DNA of 64,000 nucleotides. Source: Isoetes taiwanensis (Eukaryota; Streptophyta; Lycopodiopsida; Isoetales; Isoetaceae). The DNA lies in the NCBI GenBank assembly GCA_021234155.1, contig JAJEKV010000004.1, forward strand, positions 1,878,519-1,942,518, written 5' to 3'. The notes below the pieces were generated by a model. It searched no databases. It worked only from the letters and a program-made list of their open reading frames with translations, and had not been told where the DNA came from. The position numbers were made by a program, and so were the translations under genes. Of this stretch, positions 32,983-45,950 are shown one piece after another (the stretch's first letter is position 1; each line of letters begins with the position of its first letter).

Positions 32983-35900
32983 GCAACTTTTAAAATCGTC
33001 AACCAGACTTTTCACGGCTACATGGACTTTGCAAAGACCCTTGGGGCCAATATGCGATAAGCAAAAGCAGTGTAAATTGACTTAAGCGCAAAATGGTTAA
33101 CTTTATCATCGCAAAAGAAATTACCATATTCTATAACAAAAAACAATCTCCTTTGTCAATTCAATTAAATTTATTGATCAATACATCATGTTTACCTTTA
33201 GGAAAGTTAAGAATAAATCTAGAGCAGGATAAAAAATAAAGTTTAGAAGTTTCTTTATCTTCCAAATCAACACCATAAATTAACAATGATTTGTCAAAAC
33301 ATATATCTTCAATGTCATCTCGTCTTGTCTTGTGGCTTTTCCAGCTTGAATGGGAGAAACACACACGGGGAGCAAGAAATCCCGTTACCTGGGGTGAAAC
33401 CCGAGAGGGCCCAGGTTAGCCTTAGAAGGGTAAGAGCCCTCTCACTAACGGGTAAGCTTTAGATTTCTTGAGCTTTTAGCCCTTCACCTTGCATGTAATC
33501 ATAACCCCTTACTAGATAGGTATTTTTCCATTAAGAGTGTCGACATAACTCTGCCCTAACTATTTAACAGCATCATTTAGAATTAGCATGCATGCGAAAG
33601 TTAATTTGAACTATCATGTGGAGCGAGGTCTGGAAGCTCCTATACAAAGAGCAATCTGATCCGGTCATGATCATCCTTGTCCTTCGGGTCAGCCATAAGA
33701 AGTTTCGTCGCATGGAAGCCTATTATCTGCGCCAACATCGCGAGATATTATTCACATTTAACCATGCATTTAGATGTTAAGAATACCCTATTGTAACATA
33801 CTTCTAAGTTTGCAAGATAGACCATCTATTCAACATCACATCTTATGCCTTTCGGGTTTTAACCATAGAATAACTGTGGGTTTAGTCTGGATCTGCCTAA
33901 TTAACCTGAGAATCCTCACAAAGCTTGTGCCAGTCATCTTGTCCTGACAAATTCAAAAAGCTATCTACATTGGTGTACATGCTGCCATCTAAAGAAAACA
34001 TTAATCTGTTGTCATTTATCGATTGTCACATGCAACAACTATCGGTCTGAATATGAATCCAGCAGTAATTACGTGTCAAATTATACATCCTATCATAAAC
34101 TAGGGGTTCAATACCATATTATCTTCTGGCACAAAGCTTGGAATTGCTTAACTATAAAAGTCCGCTAGATCAGTGGGCTTTACATTGTGCAATAGCTTCG
34201 ACCAATAGCTTTATCATTATTTAAAACATACATTTCTTAGAAGCATTCAATAAATGAAAGTAATCAGACACGAGAGCCTTTATTGCCGGCAATATTGCCG
34301 ACCTTTGTGTTGGTCGTTTTGCTTTTCCACATGGAGTATACTTGGTACTTTATGCATCATCGAGACTCTTGCATAGATCTAGAATTTCCAGCAACATCTT
34401 GAGCTATATGGATTGAGCACACTTTCTTCAATGATAAAGTTGGATGTATTCGCATTAATACACACATCCTTCAATGCAAAATTTTGGATCTAAATTCCCA
34501 TAGGAGTTACCCTTTGTGTTATCGGGGAGTTACCAACTGTGTTTACGCATGAACGAATCAACATATCCGGCATCTTGGGCACTCTTTCTCATCTACATGT
34601 TCTTCCACATATCGGAGTTTTCGCTAGACCTTTTTGCATTGCTAGCCTGATGCATGTTCCGGCAATTTTAAGATAAATTCACATTTTAAATGCTCTATAC
34701 TCCCTTTTAAAAGCCAAAATCGTTGTTGAGCATCAACACGGCAAGTCTTTATCTCTACTCCAAAGTGCATTCAAAGAAATTCAGAAATAACATAATCTAA
34801 AAAGCTTCCGGACGCGGCTTGATCTTTGAAACCAATGCGATAACATTGTGCTTATAATCCTGCCCGGGCTCAAAGATGCGTGTGATCTTGCAGACCAGCC
34901 ATTTCTCAACCCGTTTTGGTAGCAACATGGATGCTTCCGATATGTTATGATCTAAAACGGATCTTTGATAAGCAGATGCTTGAGAGAAGAATCAGCAGTT
35001 TATCCATGTATGACAGTCCACGCCTATTAGGTCCTTGAATCTCCTCACGGATAATTATACCTAATTTTGCTTTCTTTTTGCCTTGATAAACATCACGGTG
35101 AAACCCTAATTCAAATCGATTACATTATATTTCCATAGGTCATTTCTTAAGCATGCCATGTCTTTCCCCATGGCTTTGTAAAACAAATTGATCCTCAAGT
35201 TGAACTATTCTTTGGTTTTAATTTTATCTTTTCTAGCCTTTAAAGGTCATGATCAACAAGCCTCCAAATGTTTCTTTTGTCAATTTTTGGGTTCAATATA
35301 TGAACCAAAATATCCATATCTTTGGAACCAACTTTGCTTGGAAAATCAGCTAATAGAGCATTAAATTATGTCTTGGCCAAAACACCATGTTCTTTAAGAT
35401 TTTCAACATCAAATTAACATGCATTCCCCACGATAGTTATAATAAAAAAACACGCCTCTAGTAGGTCGGGGTGGAGCCAAAATTTATCGAGTTTAGCAAC
35501 AAGGAGAGTAAGGACCTTGTTGCCAAAGCCCTACCTATATTGCTATCTTCTTTGTGCAATAAGGGGCCACATAAATCTTGCCTTTCTCAAAAACCAAATG
35601 GCAAACAAATTGGACCAAAAAGTGGTCCTTGGTTGCAGAATATCGTGGGAGTAAAGATATGCCCTTGGTAAGAGAGACAAGCACGGGCCAATGCCAAAGA
35701 CTAGTTTGAGCGAGGAAGCTCATCCCATGATTGACTTCAGAGTCGGCTCTATTGAAATAATTTCCTGAGAAAACAATTGTCATACCTTTATTTCTAAATG
35801 GATTTCCTTATTTTACGATTGATGAAGCCAATGTCCGTAATGCAGTTATTTGTATCAATGTCCATGTCCAATGTCCATGCCAAGAGGGAAAATCTGTTAT

Positions 35901-38900
35901 TCTTTGCATATTTGTACTTTACTGATTATATTAAGTCATAGTGGCAGCCTTAAAGAGTAATGCGTCCAAATTTGGTAAAAAGCATTATAGTCAGCGTTTC
36001 GACCCTGTCTGCCAATTCCTATAAATATCAAAGCTGTATTAGTAAGAAATTATCTACACCTGAATTTTAACCATTTTGAGCCCCTAGTATAACTAGAGAA
36101 CTGAGTTAGAAAAAAACCTTTTAAAATCGATCAGCAGGACTTTTACCTTCCATGGACTTTTGCAAAAGACCACTTGTGAACCCAATATATCATTAAGCCA
36201 AAAGCAGTTAATAAATTTGACTTAAGCCTTAAAAATGGTTAACTTTTATCATCGCCATTACCATATTCTATAACAAAAACAATCTCCTTTTGTCAATTCA
36301 ATTAAATTTATTGATCAATACATCATGTTTAGGAAAGTTAAGAATCGACTCTAGAGCGGATAAAAAATAAAGTTTGAAGTTCTTTATCTTCCAAATCAAC
36401 ACCATAGAGTTACTCGTGATTTGTCAAAAACATATATCTTCAATGTCATCTAGATCAGCGTCTTGTAGCTTTTCCAGCGAATGGGAAAACACACCACGGG
36501 AGCAAGAAATCCCGTTACTACTTGATTGAAACCGGAGGACGGTTAGCCTTAGAAGGGTAAGAGCCTAAGTCACTAACGGTAAGCTTTAGATTTCTTGAGC
36601 TTTTTAAGCCCCTTCACCTTGCATGTAATCATAAACATACTAGATAGGTATTTTTCCAGCTAAGAGTGTCCAACATAACTCTGCCTAACTATTTGCCTAC
36701 ATGCATCCATTAAATTAGCGTAAATGCGAAGAAGTTAATTTGAACTATCATGATGGTGAAGTCTGGAAATCCTATACAAGAGCAATCTGATCAGTCATGA
36801 TCATCCTTGTCATCAGGTCAGCCATAAAAAGTTTCATCTTGCGTCAGCCTATTATCTGTTGCCAACTTGTGCAGATATTATTCACATTTTAACCATGCAT
36901 TTAGATGTTAAGAATACCCTATTGTAACATACTTCTAAGTTTGCAAGATAGACCATCTATTTAACATCACATCTTTGCCTTTTGGTTTAACCATAGAATA
37001 GCGTGGGTTTAGTCTGGATCTGCCTAATTAGCGCAGAATCCTCACAGCTTGTGCAGGTCATCTTGTCACAGCAAATTCAAAGCTATCTACATTAGATTAG
37101 CCCACCATGCTGCCATCCTAAAAGCTTGTCAAATCTGTTGTCATTTTACACATCAGTGCCTTAATCTTTATGCAGCAACTATCACCCTTTAATATGGATA
37201 TCCAAATGCGAATTATTCTCAGGTCAAATTATACATCCTATCATAAACTAGGAGTTCAATACCATATTATCCTTTCACGCCTAAACTAGGGTAGCAACTA
37301 TAAAAGATCCACTAGATCAAGAGGACTTACATTGTACAATAGCTCACAAATGCAAATAGCTTTATTTCATTATTTAAACATACATTTCTTAGAAGCATTC
37401 AATAAATGAAAGTAATCAGACTCCGAGGCGCCTTTGTGCCAATATTGCCTCTCACTTTTGTGTTGGTCGCTTTGCTTTTCCACATGGAGTGTTTCTTGGT
37501 ACTTTTTATGCACATCATCGACTCTTGCATAGATCTATAGAATTTCAAAAGAAATATCTTGAGCTATATGGATTGGAGCACAATTCTTTCAATGATGTGC
37601 TGGATATATGATCGCATAATACACATCCTTCAATGCCAAAGTCGATCTAAAATCCTAGGAGTTGCCACCGCAGTTATCGAGTTACCACCGGTGGTTACCG
37701 CATGAACAGACAACATATCCAAAGATCTTGGGCACTCTTTTTCATCTACATGTTCTTCCACATATCTTGAGTCTCCTAGACTCCTTTTGCATTGCTAGCC
37801 CGACCGCATGTTCCAAAGAATTTTAAGATAAATCTACATTTAAATACTCTATACTCCCTTTAAAAGCCAAAAACGCTATTGAGCATCAACCCGCAAGTCT
37901 TTATCTCACTCACAAAGTGCATTCAAGGAAATTCAAGAAATAACATAATCTAAAGCTTCCAGACCCGCAAGCTTGATTCATGCAGCCAATGCCTTGTGTC
38001 AAGCAGTTATAATCCTCATCGAGGCTCAAAGAGATGCGTAAAATCTTGCATCAGCCATTTCTCAACCCGCTTCGTAGAGCAAATAACATGGATGCTTCCA
38101 CCCATATTATGATCTAAACAATGTGATCTTTTGATAGCAAATTAGCGTAAAGAATCACCGGATTTTACATCCATCCTTACCGGTCACTTCTATTAGGTCG
38201 CACCTCCGATAATTATACCTAATTTTACTTCTTTTGCCTTGATAAACATCCTAAACCCTAATTCAAAAAATCCAATTACATTATATTTCCATATAGTCAT
38301 TTCTTAAGCACATGCCATACTTTCCCCATGGCTTTGTAAACTTAAAATTGATCCTCCAAGTTGAACTATAACTTGGTTTTAATTTTATCTTTTTCAGTCT
38401 TTTAAAGGTCATGATCAACAAGCTCTCCAAATGCTTTTTGTCAATTTTGGGTTCAATATATGAACCAAGAATATCCATATCTTTGGAACCACCGCTTGAA
38501 ATCAGCTAATAGGGCTACATTAAATTATAAGTCTTGGCCAAAAACCACCATGTTCTTTTTAAGATTTTCAACATCAAATTGTACATGTACCCCAAGAGTT
38601 ATAATAAAGCCCGCCTCCTACCGTAGGTCGTGTGGTGGGCTACCTATACGTAGTTAGTAACAGCGAGAGTAGGACCTTGCTAGCTGCCAAAGCCCTACCC
38701 TACCTATATTGCCTTAACTCTTACCTGCAGGCAATAAGAGACACATAAATCTTTTCTCAAAAAAGCCAAATGGCAAGCAAGTGGACCAAAAAAAGTGGTC
38801 ACTTGATTTTTTCGTAATATCGCCAGTGGAAACAAGATATACCCTTGGTAAGAGAACAAGCCCGGCCAATGCCAAAAGACTAGTTTCGAAATCGTAAGCT

Positions 38901-41900
38901 CATCCCATGATTCAAATTTCAAGTCAAGCTCTATTGAAATAATTTCTACGTAAAAACAATTGTCATACCTTTTATTTCTAAATGGATTTCCTTATTTCAT
39001 TGATCCGGCCAATGTCCATAAACCGGGTTATTTGTTTATCCAATGTCCATGTCCAATGTCCATGCCACAAGAGGAAAATCACAAGATTCTCGTGATATTT
39101 GTACTACCGATTATATTCGTCCTTAGTGGCGTTCTTTTTAAAGAGTAATCATTCAAATTTGGTGTAAAAAGCATTATAGTCAACGCTTCAAATTTATGCC
39201 ACCCAACATAAATATCCAAACTGTGATAGTAAGAAATTATCTACACCAATTTTAACCATTTTAAGGCCCCTAGTATAACTAGAGAACCGAAAGTTAAAAG
39301 AAAAAACCTTTAAAATCTCGATCAACAGCCTCTTTTACCTTCCATGGACTTTTTGCAAAGACCACTTCGGGCTAATATGCACCTCTTTAAGCCAAAAATG
39401 TGTAAATTTGACTTAAGCCTTTAAAAAATGGTTAACTTTATCATCTAGAAAGAAATTACCACATTCTATAACAAAAACAATCTCCCTTTGTCAATTCAAT
39501 TAAATTTATTCCGGCCAATACATCATGTTTACCTTAGGAAAGTTAAGAATCGACTCTAGAACAGTATAAAAAATAAAGTTTAGAAGTTTCTTTATCTTCC
39601 AAATCAACACCATAGAGTGCCTCACAGATTTGTCAAAAAAAACATATATCTTCAATGTCATCTCGCCTTGTCTTGTAGCTTCTTCCAACTTGAATGGAAA
39701 ACACACACACAGAGCAAGAAATCCCGCTACTCCTCGCGAAGTGAAAACCGTAGAGACAGCTTAGCCTTAGAAGGGTAAGAGCCTAAGTCACTAATGTGTA
39801 AGTTTTAGATTTCTTGAGCTTTTCGCCTTCACCTTGCATGTAATCATAAAACATATTAGATAGGTATTTTCCAAAGAGTGTCCAAATATAACTCGCCTCT
39901 AACTGATAACCTACATGCATCCATTAAATTAGCATGCATGCTAAGAAGTTAATTTGAACTATCATGATGGTGAGGTCCGAAGCTCCTATACAAGAGCAAT
40001 CTGATCCAACTATGATCATCCTTGTCATCAAACAAGTCACCATAAAGTTTCATCCTCAAAAGACGTTCTTACATTCATGCTAAATACGTATATTATTCAC
40101 ATTTTAACTTCATGCATTTAGATGTTATGAATACCCTATTGTAACATACTTCTAAGTTTGGTAAAGATGTAATCTACATCTATTTAACATCACATCTTTA
40201 TGCCTTTCTGGGGTTTTAACCATAGAATAACTCAGGTTTAGTCTCAACTTAATTAGCAATGTATCCTCACAAAAGCTTTGTGCCTATCTTGTCACAGCAA
40301 ATTCAAAAGCTATCTTACATTGGGATTAGCCTGCTGCTGCCATCCTAAGAAAAGTTTTGTCAAACTGCTTGTCATTTTACACGTAAGGCCTTAATCTTTA
40401 TGCAACAACTATCACTAATATGGATATCCAAATGCACTATTCTCGCGGTCAAATTATACATCCTATCATAAACTAGGGAGTTCAATACCATATTATCCTT
40501 CTTCACGCTTCTAAACTAGGTAGCAACTAGTAAAAGATCCACTAGATCAAGAGACTTTTACATTGTACAATACAGTTCCAAATAGCTTTATCATTATTTA
40601 AAAACATACTTGTGAAGCATTCAATAAATGAAAGTAATCAGGACCCTAGAGGCGCCTTTGTGCTGTGCAGCAATATTGCCTTCAAATTTTGTAGTTGGTC
40701 GCTTTGCTTTTCCAATACGGGAGAGTATACTTGGTACTTTTTATGCAATATCATCGACTTTTGTATAGATCTAGAATTTCAAAGAACATCTCCTCCTTTG
40801 AGCTATATGGATTGAGCACACTCTTTCTTCCAATGATAAAGTTGGATATATGATCGCATTAATACACATCCTTCAACAATGCCAAAGTCGGATCTACCCC
40901 TTAGGAGTTGCCGCCAATCGTTATCGAGTTACCACTGTGCCATCAAGATGAACATCAACATACATCCAAAGATCTTGGCACTCTTTTTCCTCATCTACAT
41001 GTTCTCCACATATCTTGAGTTTTCTCTGCTAGACCTTTGCATTGCTAGCCCGATCCGCATGTTCCAAAGAATTTAAGATAAATTCACATTTAAATACTCT
41101 ATACTCCCTTTAAAAGCCAAAATCAAGTATTGAGCATCAACCTGCAAGTCTTTATCTCTACTCAAAGTGCATTCAAGGAAATTCAAGAAATAACATAATC
41201 TAAAGCCTGCACTGCAAGCTTCTGATCTTGCAGCCAATGCCTTGTGCCGCTAAGAAGCTTATAATCCTCGCTCAGGCTCAAAGATGCGGCAGGATCTGCG
41301 CGCACTGAAGCCATTTCCTCAACCCGCTTCGTAGAGCAACATGGATGCTTCCTCACCCATATTATGATCTAAACAAATGTGATCTTTGATAAGCAAATTA
41401 GCGTGAGAAGAATCAACGCTCTGGATTTTACATCCATCCTTAACAATGCGTCACTCTATTAGGTCGCTGTGATCTCCTCTCGATAATTATACCTAATTTT
41501 ACTTTTTGCCTTGATAAACATCCCCGGCTCTAAACTTAATTCAAAATCCAATTACATTATATATTTCCATATAGTCATTTTCTTAAGCATGCCATATGCC
41601 TTTTCCCCATGGCTTTGTAAAACTTAAACATCCTCCCAAGTTGAACTATAACTTGGTTTTAATTTTTATCTTTTCTAGCCTTTTGTAAAGGTCATGATCA
41701 ACAAGCCTCCAAATGTTTTCTTTTTTGAAATAATTTTGGGTTCAATATATGAACCAAGAATATCCATATCTTTGGAACCAATCGCTTGAAATCTAATAGG
41801 GCTTATTAAATTATGCGTCTTGGCCAAAACCACCATGTTCTTTTAAGATTTTCAACATCAAATTGTACACATGCATTCCCCAAGAGTTATAATAAAAAAA

Positions 41901-41904
41901 AAAA
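32983..41904. repeat. Three tandem ~3.1-kb units (third truncated)
   Basis: The anchor TTTTAAAATCG recurs at 32988 and 36119, and a close variant at 39309, giving periods of 3131 and about 3190 bases. All three copies share landmarks in the same order: ATTCAATTAAATTTATT, TTAGAAGGGTAAGAG, ACTCTATACTCCCTTT, GGTCATGATCAACAAGC and GGTTCAATATATGAACCAA. Unit 3 stops at an A-run at 41892-41903, about 660 bases short of unit 1. On the - strand each unit has a short protein-like patch (SKDMDIL); the longest frame is 65 codons in unit 2 (38281-38478). No family recognised. Copies differ by many 1-6-base indels. Confidence 0.85.
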
Positions 41905-41929
41905 TGACAGTAAGAGCATTTAGATATAG

Positions 41930-42785
41930 TGCCCACTTCTTCATCGGTTAGCGTCGGCAGACCAAAGAGGACCCAAATGCCGCACAATAATACTTGGTCA
42001 AGTGGAAACACTCTGCCAGCTTGAGGATGCTACATGGGTACGGAAATGGACCCGAGTAGCACTATCCTACCATGCACTAATCTTCAAGGCCGCACTATCA
42101 ACGACATGTTATCAATCCGCTTCCTACGTGTAAGCTTGAAGGCTTGATTCGGCCGAATCATGCACTAGAGGGTAGATGCATTATACAATACTGGGATCAC
42201 CGTGGTTCCCTAGGACTAGGTGTACCGTTGAATGTGGACATGACCGCCAGAATCACCAAAAAGCATGTATTTGATAGGTCACGTTTCTTTATCTTGAAAG
42301 CATATATTAGGAACTTGACTATTCTCTTACTACCAAGAATGAATTCAAGTGTAACCATAGGCATGATAAGTCTCTTTGTGAATAGGGTTTTTAGTTATTA
42401 TAGGGGTGGTCCCTTCAACCACAATCTAATTATATAATTCATATATAATTATATATTGACATGTGCAGCTAATAAGGCCAGGACCTCGCCCATGCATGTG
42501 AGGGTTACTGATGGTCCACTTTTCGTGATCCGCTTGTCTACGTGGTGTTAATTTTCCTTGTTATGATGTTTTGAAATGGACTTCAGCCCTTAAACTTTTT
42601 TTTGGATGATAAGTTCATAAAATGCACCCCTCGTGCTTGTCCTCCGTTATATTTGAACTTCAATGTATTACCGCTTCACAAGTAATGAGTTATCTTCCTT
42701 TCTTAAGTACTCTATTTCCGCCGATTAACTATCTTTTGGTTAACTAACCCCAATGCCGAGGACATCATTATTTCTAAGGAGGAGA
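41930..42785 (+). mobile_element. Gypsy chromodomain and 3' end, continuation of 26507-28430
   Basis: Frames read KRGPNAAQ, then YLVKWKHSAS and EDATWV at 41960-42055. This is the chromodomain that follows integrase in chromovirus-type Ty3/gypsy elements, and it normally sits shortly after the HVSLLK region now at 28.37 kb. Downstream, near 42765, EDIIISKEENVT resembles the usual end of such polyproteins just before the 3' LTR, whose TGTGACGCTCC start is at 42786. Confidence 0.65.
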
Positions 42786-44760
42786 ATGTGACGCTCCATG
42801 TATTTATAATGGATACGATAAATAATACAAGCAAGTACTGACACGGCCACCAAAGAAAGGCACGCCACCATGGGGTATTTTGACATTGACTTAAAGGGAT
42901 TAATTTAGCTATGCTAAATTAAACCATTAAAGGATAATTATCCAATTAATTACTTGTGGTAGAGACCTTGAACCTCCCATATGTATTCTTGATAATCACA
43001 TGCAAGCAAACCCTAGCATATTGCACTTAGGTAATGTAGATTGGCTTCTGGCTATGATATGTAGAATTAAAGTGATATAGAATGTACACAAGCAAATTCC
43101 TAGCATATTGTTTAGGTAGTGATTGGCTTCCATATATGATGTGTGTGTGAATAAAGTGATATAGAATGTACATGATGTGATAATTTATGAATGATGTCCT
43201 TCAATATAAAAAGAAAAAATTTATGATGATCTCTAAGCATATTCTATGGTTATAAAGGATTCATCTAGATACGAAGAACCTCATCATCAAGAAGCCAAGA
43301 CATCGAGGGCATTGCCCCAATTCTCCACCAATTCCCTTTCTCCCTCCTCGGCCAATTCTCAAATGAATATGGTCGGAAAACCTCCACTAGAGCAACATCC
43401 GCAAAGACGCCACAATGCATGCCCCCAAATTTATGACCCAACCATACAAATGTGATCTAGTCATCGAGTCCAGGCCACCGATCGTGATTCCTAGAGACAA
43501 GCATTTTTTCTCATGCATGCCGCTTGTTTTCCAATTGCCCTGCAAGGTGTATATGCCAGGATTTTTCTCCTTCTCCTCTCTTGGTATAAGATGATTTGCA
43601 GTGCAAACTCATTTGATCAAACTTAGACTTGGATCGGATCAAAGAACTCAACTTCTCGGGTTGTACCCACTTTGGAACTATCACTGAAATGTCGACGTGA
43701 AGTATTTATAGCCAGCCTTGCCGGCAAAAATCCGCTAAGTCCACAAAACTCATGTATTTTTCTTGGCGTGTATGGCACATGTCAAAGACTGTGATATACC
43801 ACCTGACATACCCGCGGCTTAAACATGACTACGGCCCCATATATATGCCCACTTTGAACTTTACTACAACCCTAATGCTTATTACTTCTTTGCTAAGTAA
43901 AACTTTAATTTTGAAATTACATATGCTTGTTCGCGGAATCCATAATTAAAACAACTCCAAATGTTATCTCGCTATGCTTAGTTTAGAATTTCGCTTGTCA
44001 TAGTTGTAAACTCAATCACACATTCAATTTATGCATTTTCTTTTGGTTCGCTTCTTTAATTTGCATTCAAAAATATATTCTCTATACATTGACGTATATA
44101 ATGGTATTTTTGCATCTTTGGAAGGATCAATGGATTTGCATATTTATGCCATTCGCTTACTCATTAATTCTTTTACAAACTAAGGTCAAGGAGTTTTATG
44201 TTGTTCATATTTTCTATTAGGAAATACAAAAATGGAAGGAGAAATATTCCTATCATTTTATTCCCTATTTTAGTATAACCGAGGTGTGGAGTTTGCTGTG
44301 CAACGTGCAAATTTGTGGTAGGCATTGGTTGTTTTCTACAAGTGGGATTTAAAATTATTTATTTCCCTTGGAAAAACAAAGGCAAAACATATTCATCGAG
44401 AGTGTGACGCTCCATGTATTTATACCTGAGCATGATGTCAATATACTGACACGCTACCAAAGAAAGGTACGCCACCATGGGGTATTTTTGACATTGGATT
44501 CTAGTAAGGATTAATTTAGCTATGCTAAATTAAACTATTAAAGGATAATATCCAATTGTCGAAATAATACTAATTGGCTATTTAGGAGCTTCACTGCCTA
44601 ATCTGACACAAAGATAGAAGTTCCACTTGGGCCATCAACTCTGACCCCTAGCCCCGATTGACTCCCAAAAATTGATCAAGTGATGCCACTGAGCCCACCT
44701 TGCCAAGCACCTTTACCTTGTGTCCGTAATGTAGAAATACTAAGTCCGTGAGAAGATGGA
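42786..44760 (+). repeat. LTR-like module plus direct repeat copy B
   Basis: A ~170-base module starting TGTGACGCTCCATGTATTTA (42786) is followed by the ~1.45-kb segment shared with 24507-25979 (here 42957-44402). A second copy of the module follows from 44403 and continues to about 44760. Copy A has only the second module. The order module-segment-module suggests an LTR array or nested insertion rather than one simple LTR. Confidence 0.65.
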
Positions 44761-45943
44761 AGCACCAAATGACAACTGGATCCAAAGAGAACCGGGTGGG
44801 TGGTTAGTATAGCTTGAGAATTCTAGGGTAGCTCGCTGGGCAATTCCCTTGCTTGTGTTGTTTCGGCCCTGCCTCTCTCAGGTTTTGTATTTGTAGGAAC
44901 TAACCCTTGATTGTAAAGGTGAGTTCTTTATTTCATTCTCGGGTCTTGCTCTTTTAAAGGATGGATTGATAGTTCTTTGTATAGTATTAATGGAAATGGG
45001 GAATTAAGGGGTAGAGACCTCTCGAGCTATGTTAGTATACCCTAGGTTGATCCTCGTATTTCCCCTTAGTTGCGCCTCAGGCACAAGAGACCACCGAGTC
45101 ATGGATGCTATGGAATTGCTTAAGACCGATAAGCAAGGGACGAAGTGGTGGAAGTGGGTCTTGCACCTAACATAAAAGGATTCCTATGGCTAGGGCCTCG
45201 AGAAATACCACGAGAGGACCGGTATGGTCCTGACACTGGTGTGCAGAGGGTGACCCGGTGAGTAAACCTGTGCTTCTGGTGATTTTGTGGAAAACTTTTC
45301 CCGCACCCGATGGCCCGGGATGCGCACCCACCTCAGCCCACCCGAAACCCACCTGATCTTAGCAACTTTCTCCACCCGGACTCGGGCCTCGCGAAACCCC
45401 GGAGGCCTCCCAAAGCGGCAGATGCACCCTTTGAGCCCGGCTGTCCTGGAAGGATATAGTGACCAGCATGATTGGACTCATCCAAGCAAAGTGTGCAATG
45501 TGAGGGGCTGATGGGAGTGGACAACCAGCCGGCGCGTTCCCATGCCACCAACGCCCATGTCAAGATCTCGGCCTCTTGAGACCTAGCCGCCACCGATCCT
45601 CACCGAGTCCAGCCGGGTGGGTTTGGGCATTTTCCTTAGTATTAAATGCATATTCTTGTTGTTGTCACTTGATGGATGTGCCACCCTCGTGGTGGTAAAT
45701 TATGATATGATTATGCCGCGGTGTTCAACTCACCTACGTAGGAGCCCCATTAGTAAAGGCACAAACAATGACCCTCCGTGTCCTTCTCACTTGAGCATCT
45801 TCTTATAGATGGCCCGAAAGTTAGACCTGAGGGCCCTACTCATGGTGAGTTGGTTGCCATGGGAGGGAAAGTCCCCGCATGTATAATGTGTCCGAAAGTG
45901 TCGTGATATGTTCGTGTGGAGCATGAATCTAGAAATGGTCCAA
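44761..45943. other. GC-rich stretch without a recognised gene
   Basis: From about 45170 to 45620 the sequence is GC-rich with overlapping frames on both strands (45287-45511 on +, 45333-45593 on -). The + frame contains RTRWPGMRTHLSPPETH. It may be retroelement gag-like or untranslated leader sequence, but no motif supports that. Confidence 0.3.
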
Positions 45944-45950
45944 ATTTTTT

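Noticed and set aside
32983-41904. CRISPR-like or other short regularly spaced repeat
   Set aside because: Repeat units are about 3.1 kb with no spacer structure, and the genome is clearly eukaryotic.
45167-45593. Coding gene in the GC-rich segment
   Set aside because: Several frames are open on both strands only because GC-rich sequence has few stops. No motif is seen.
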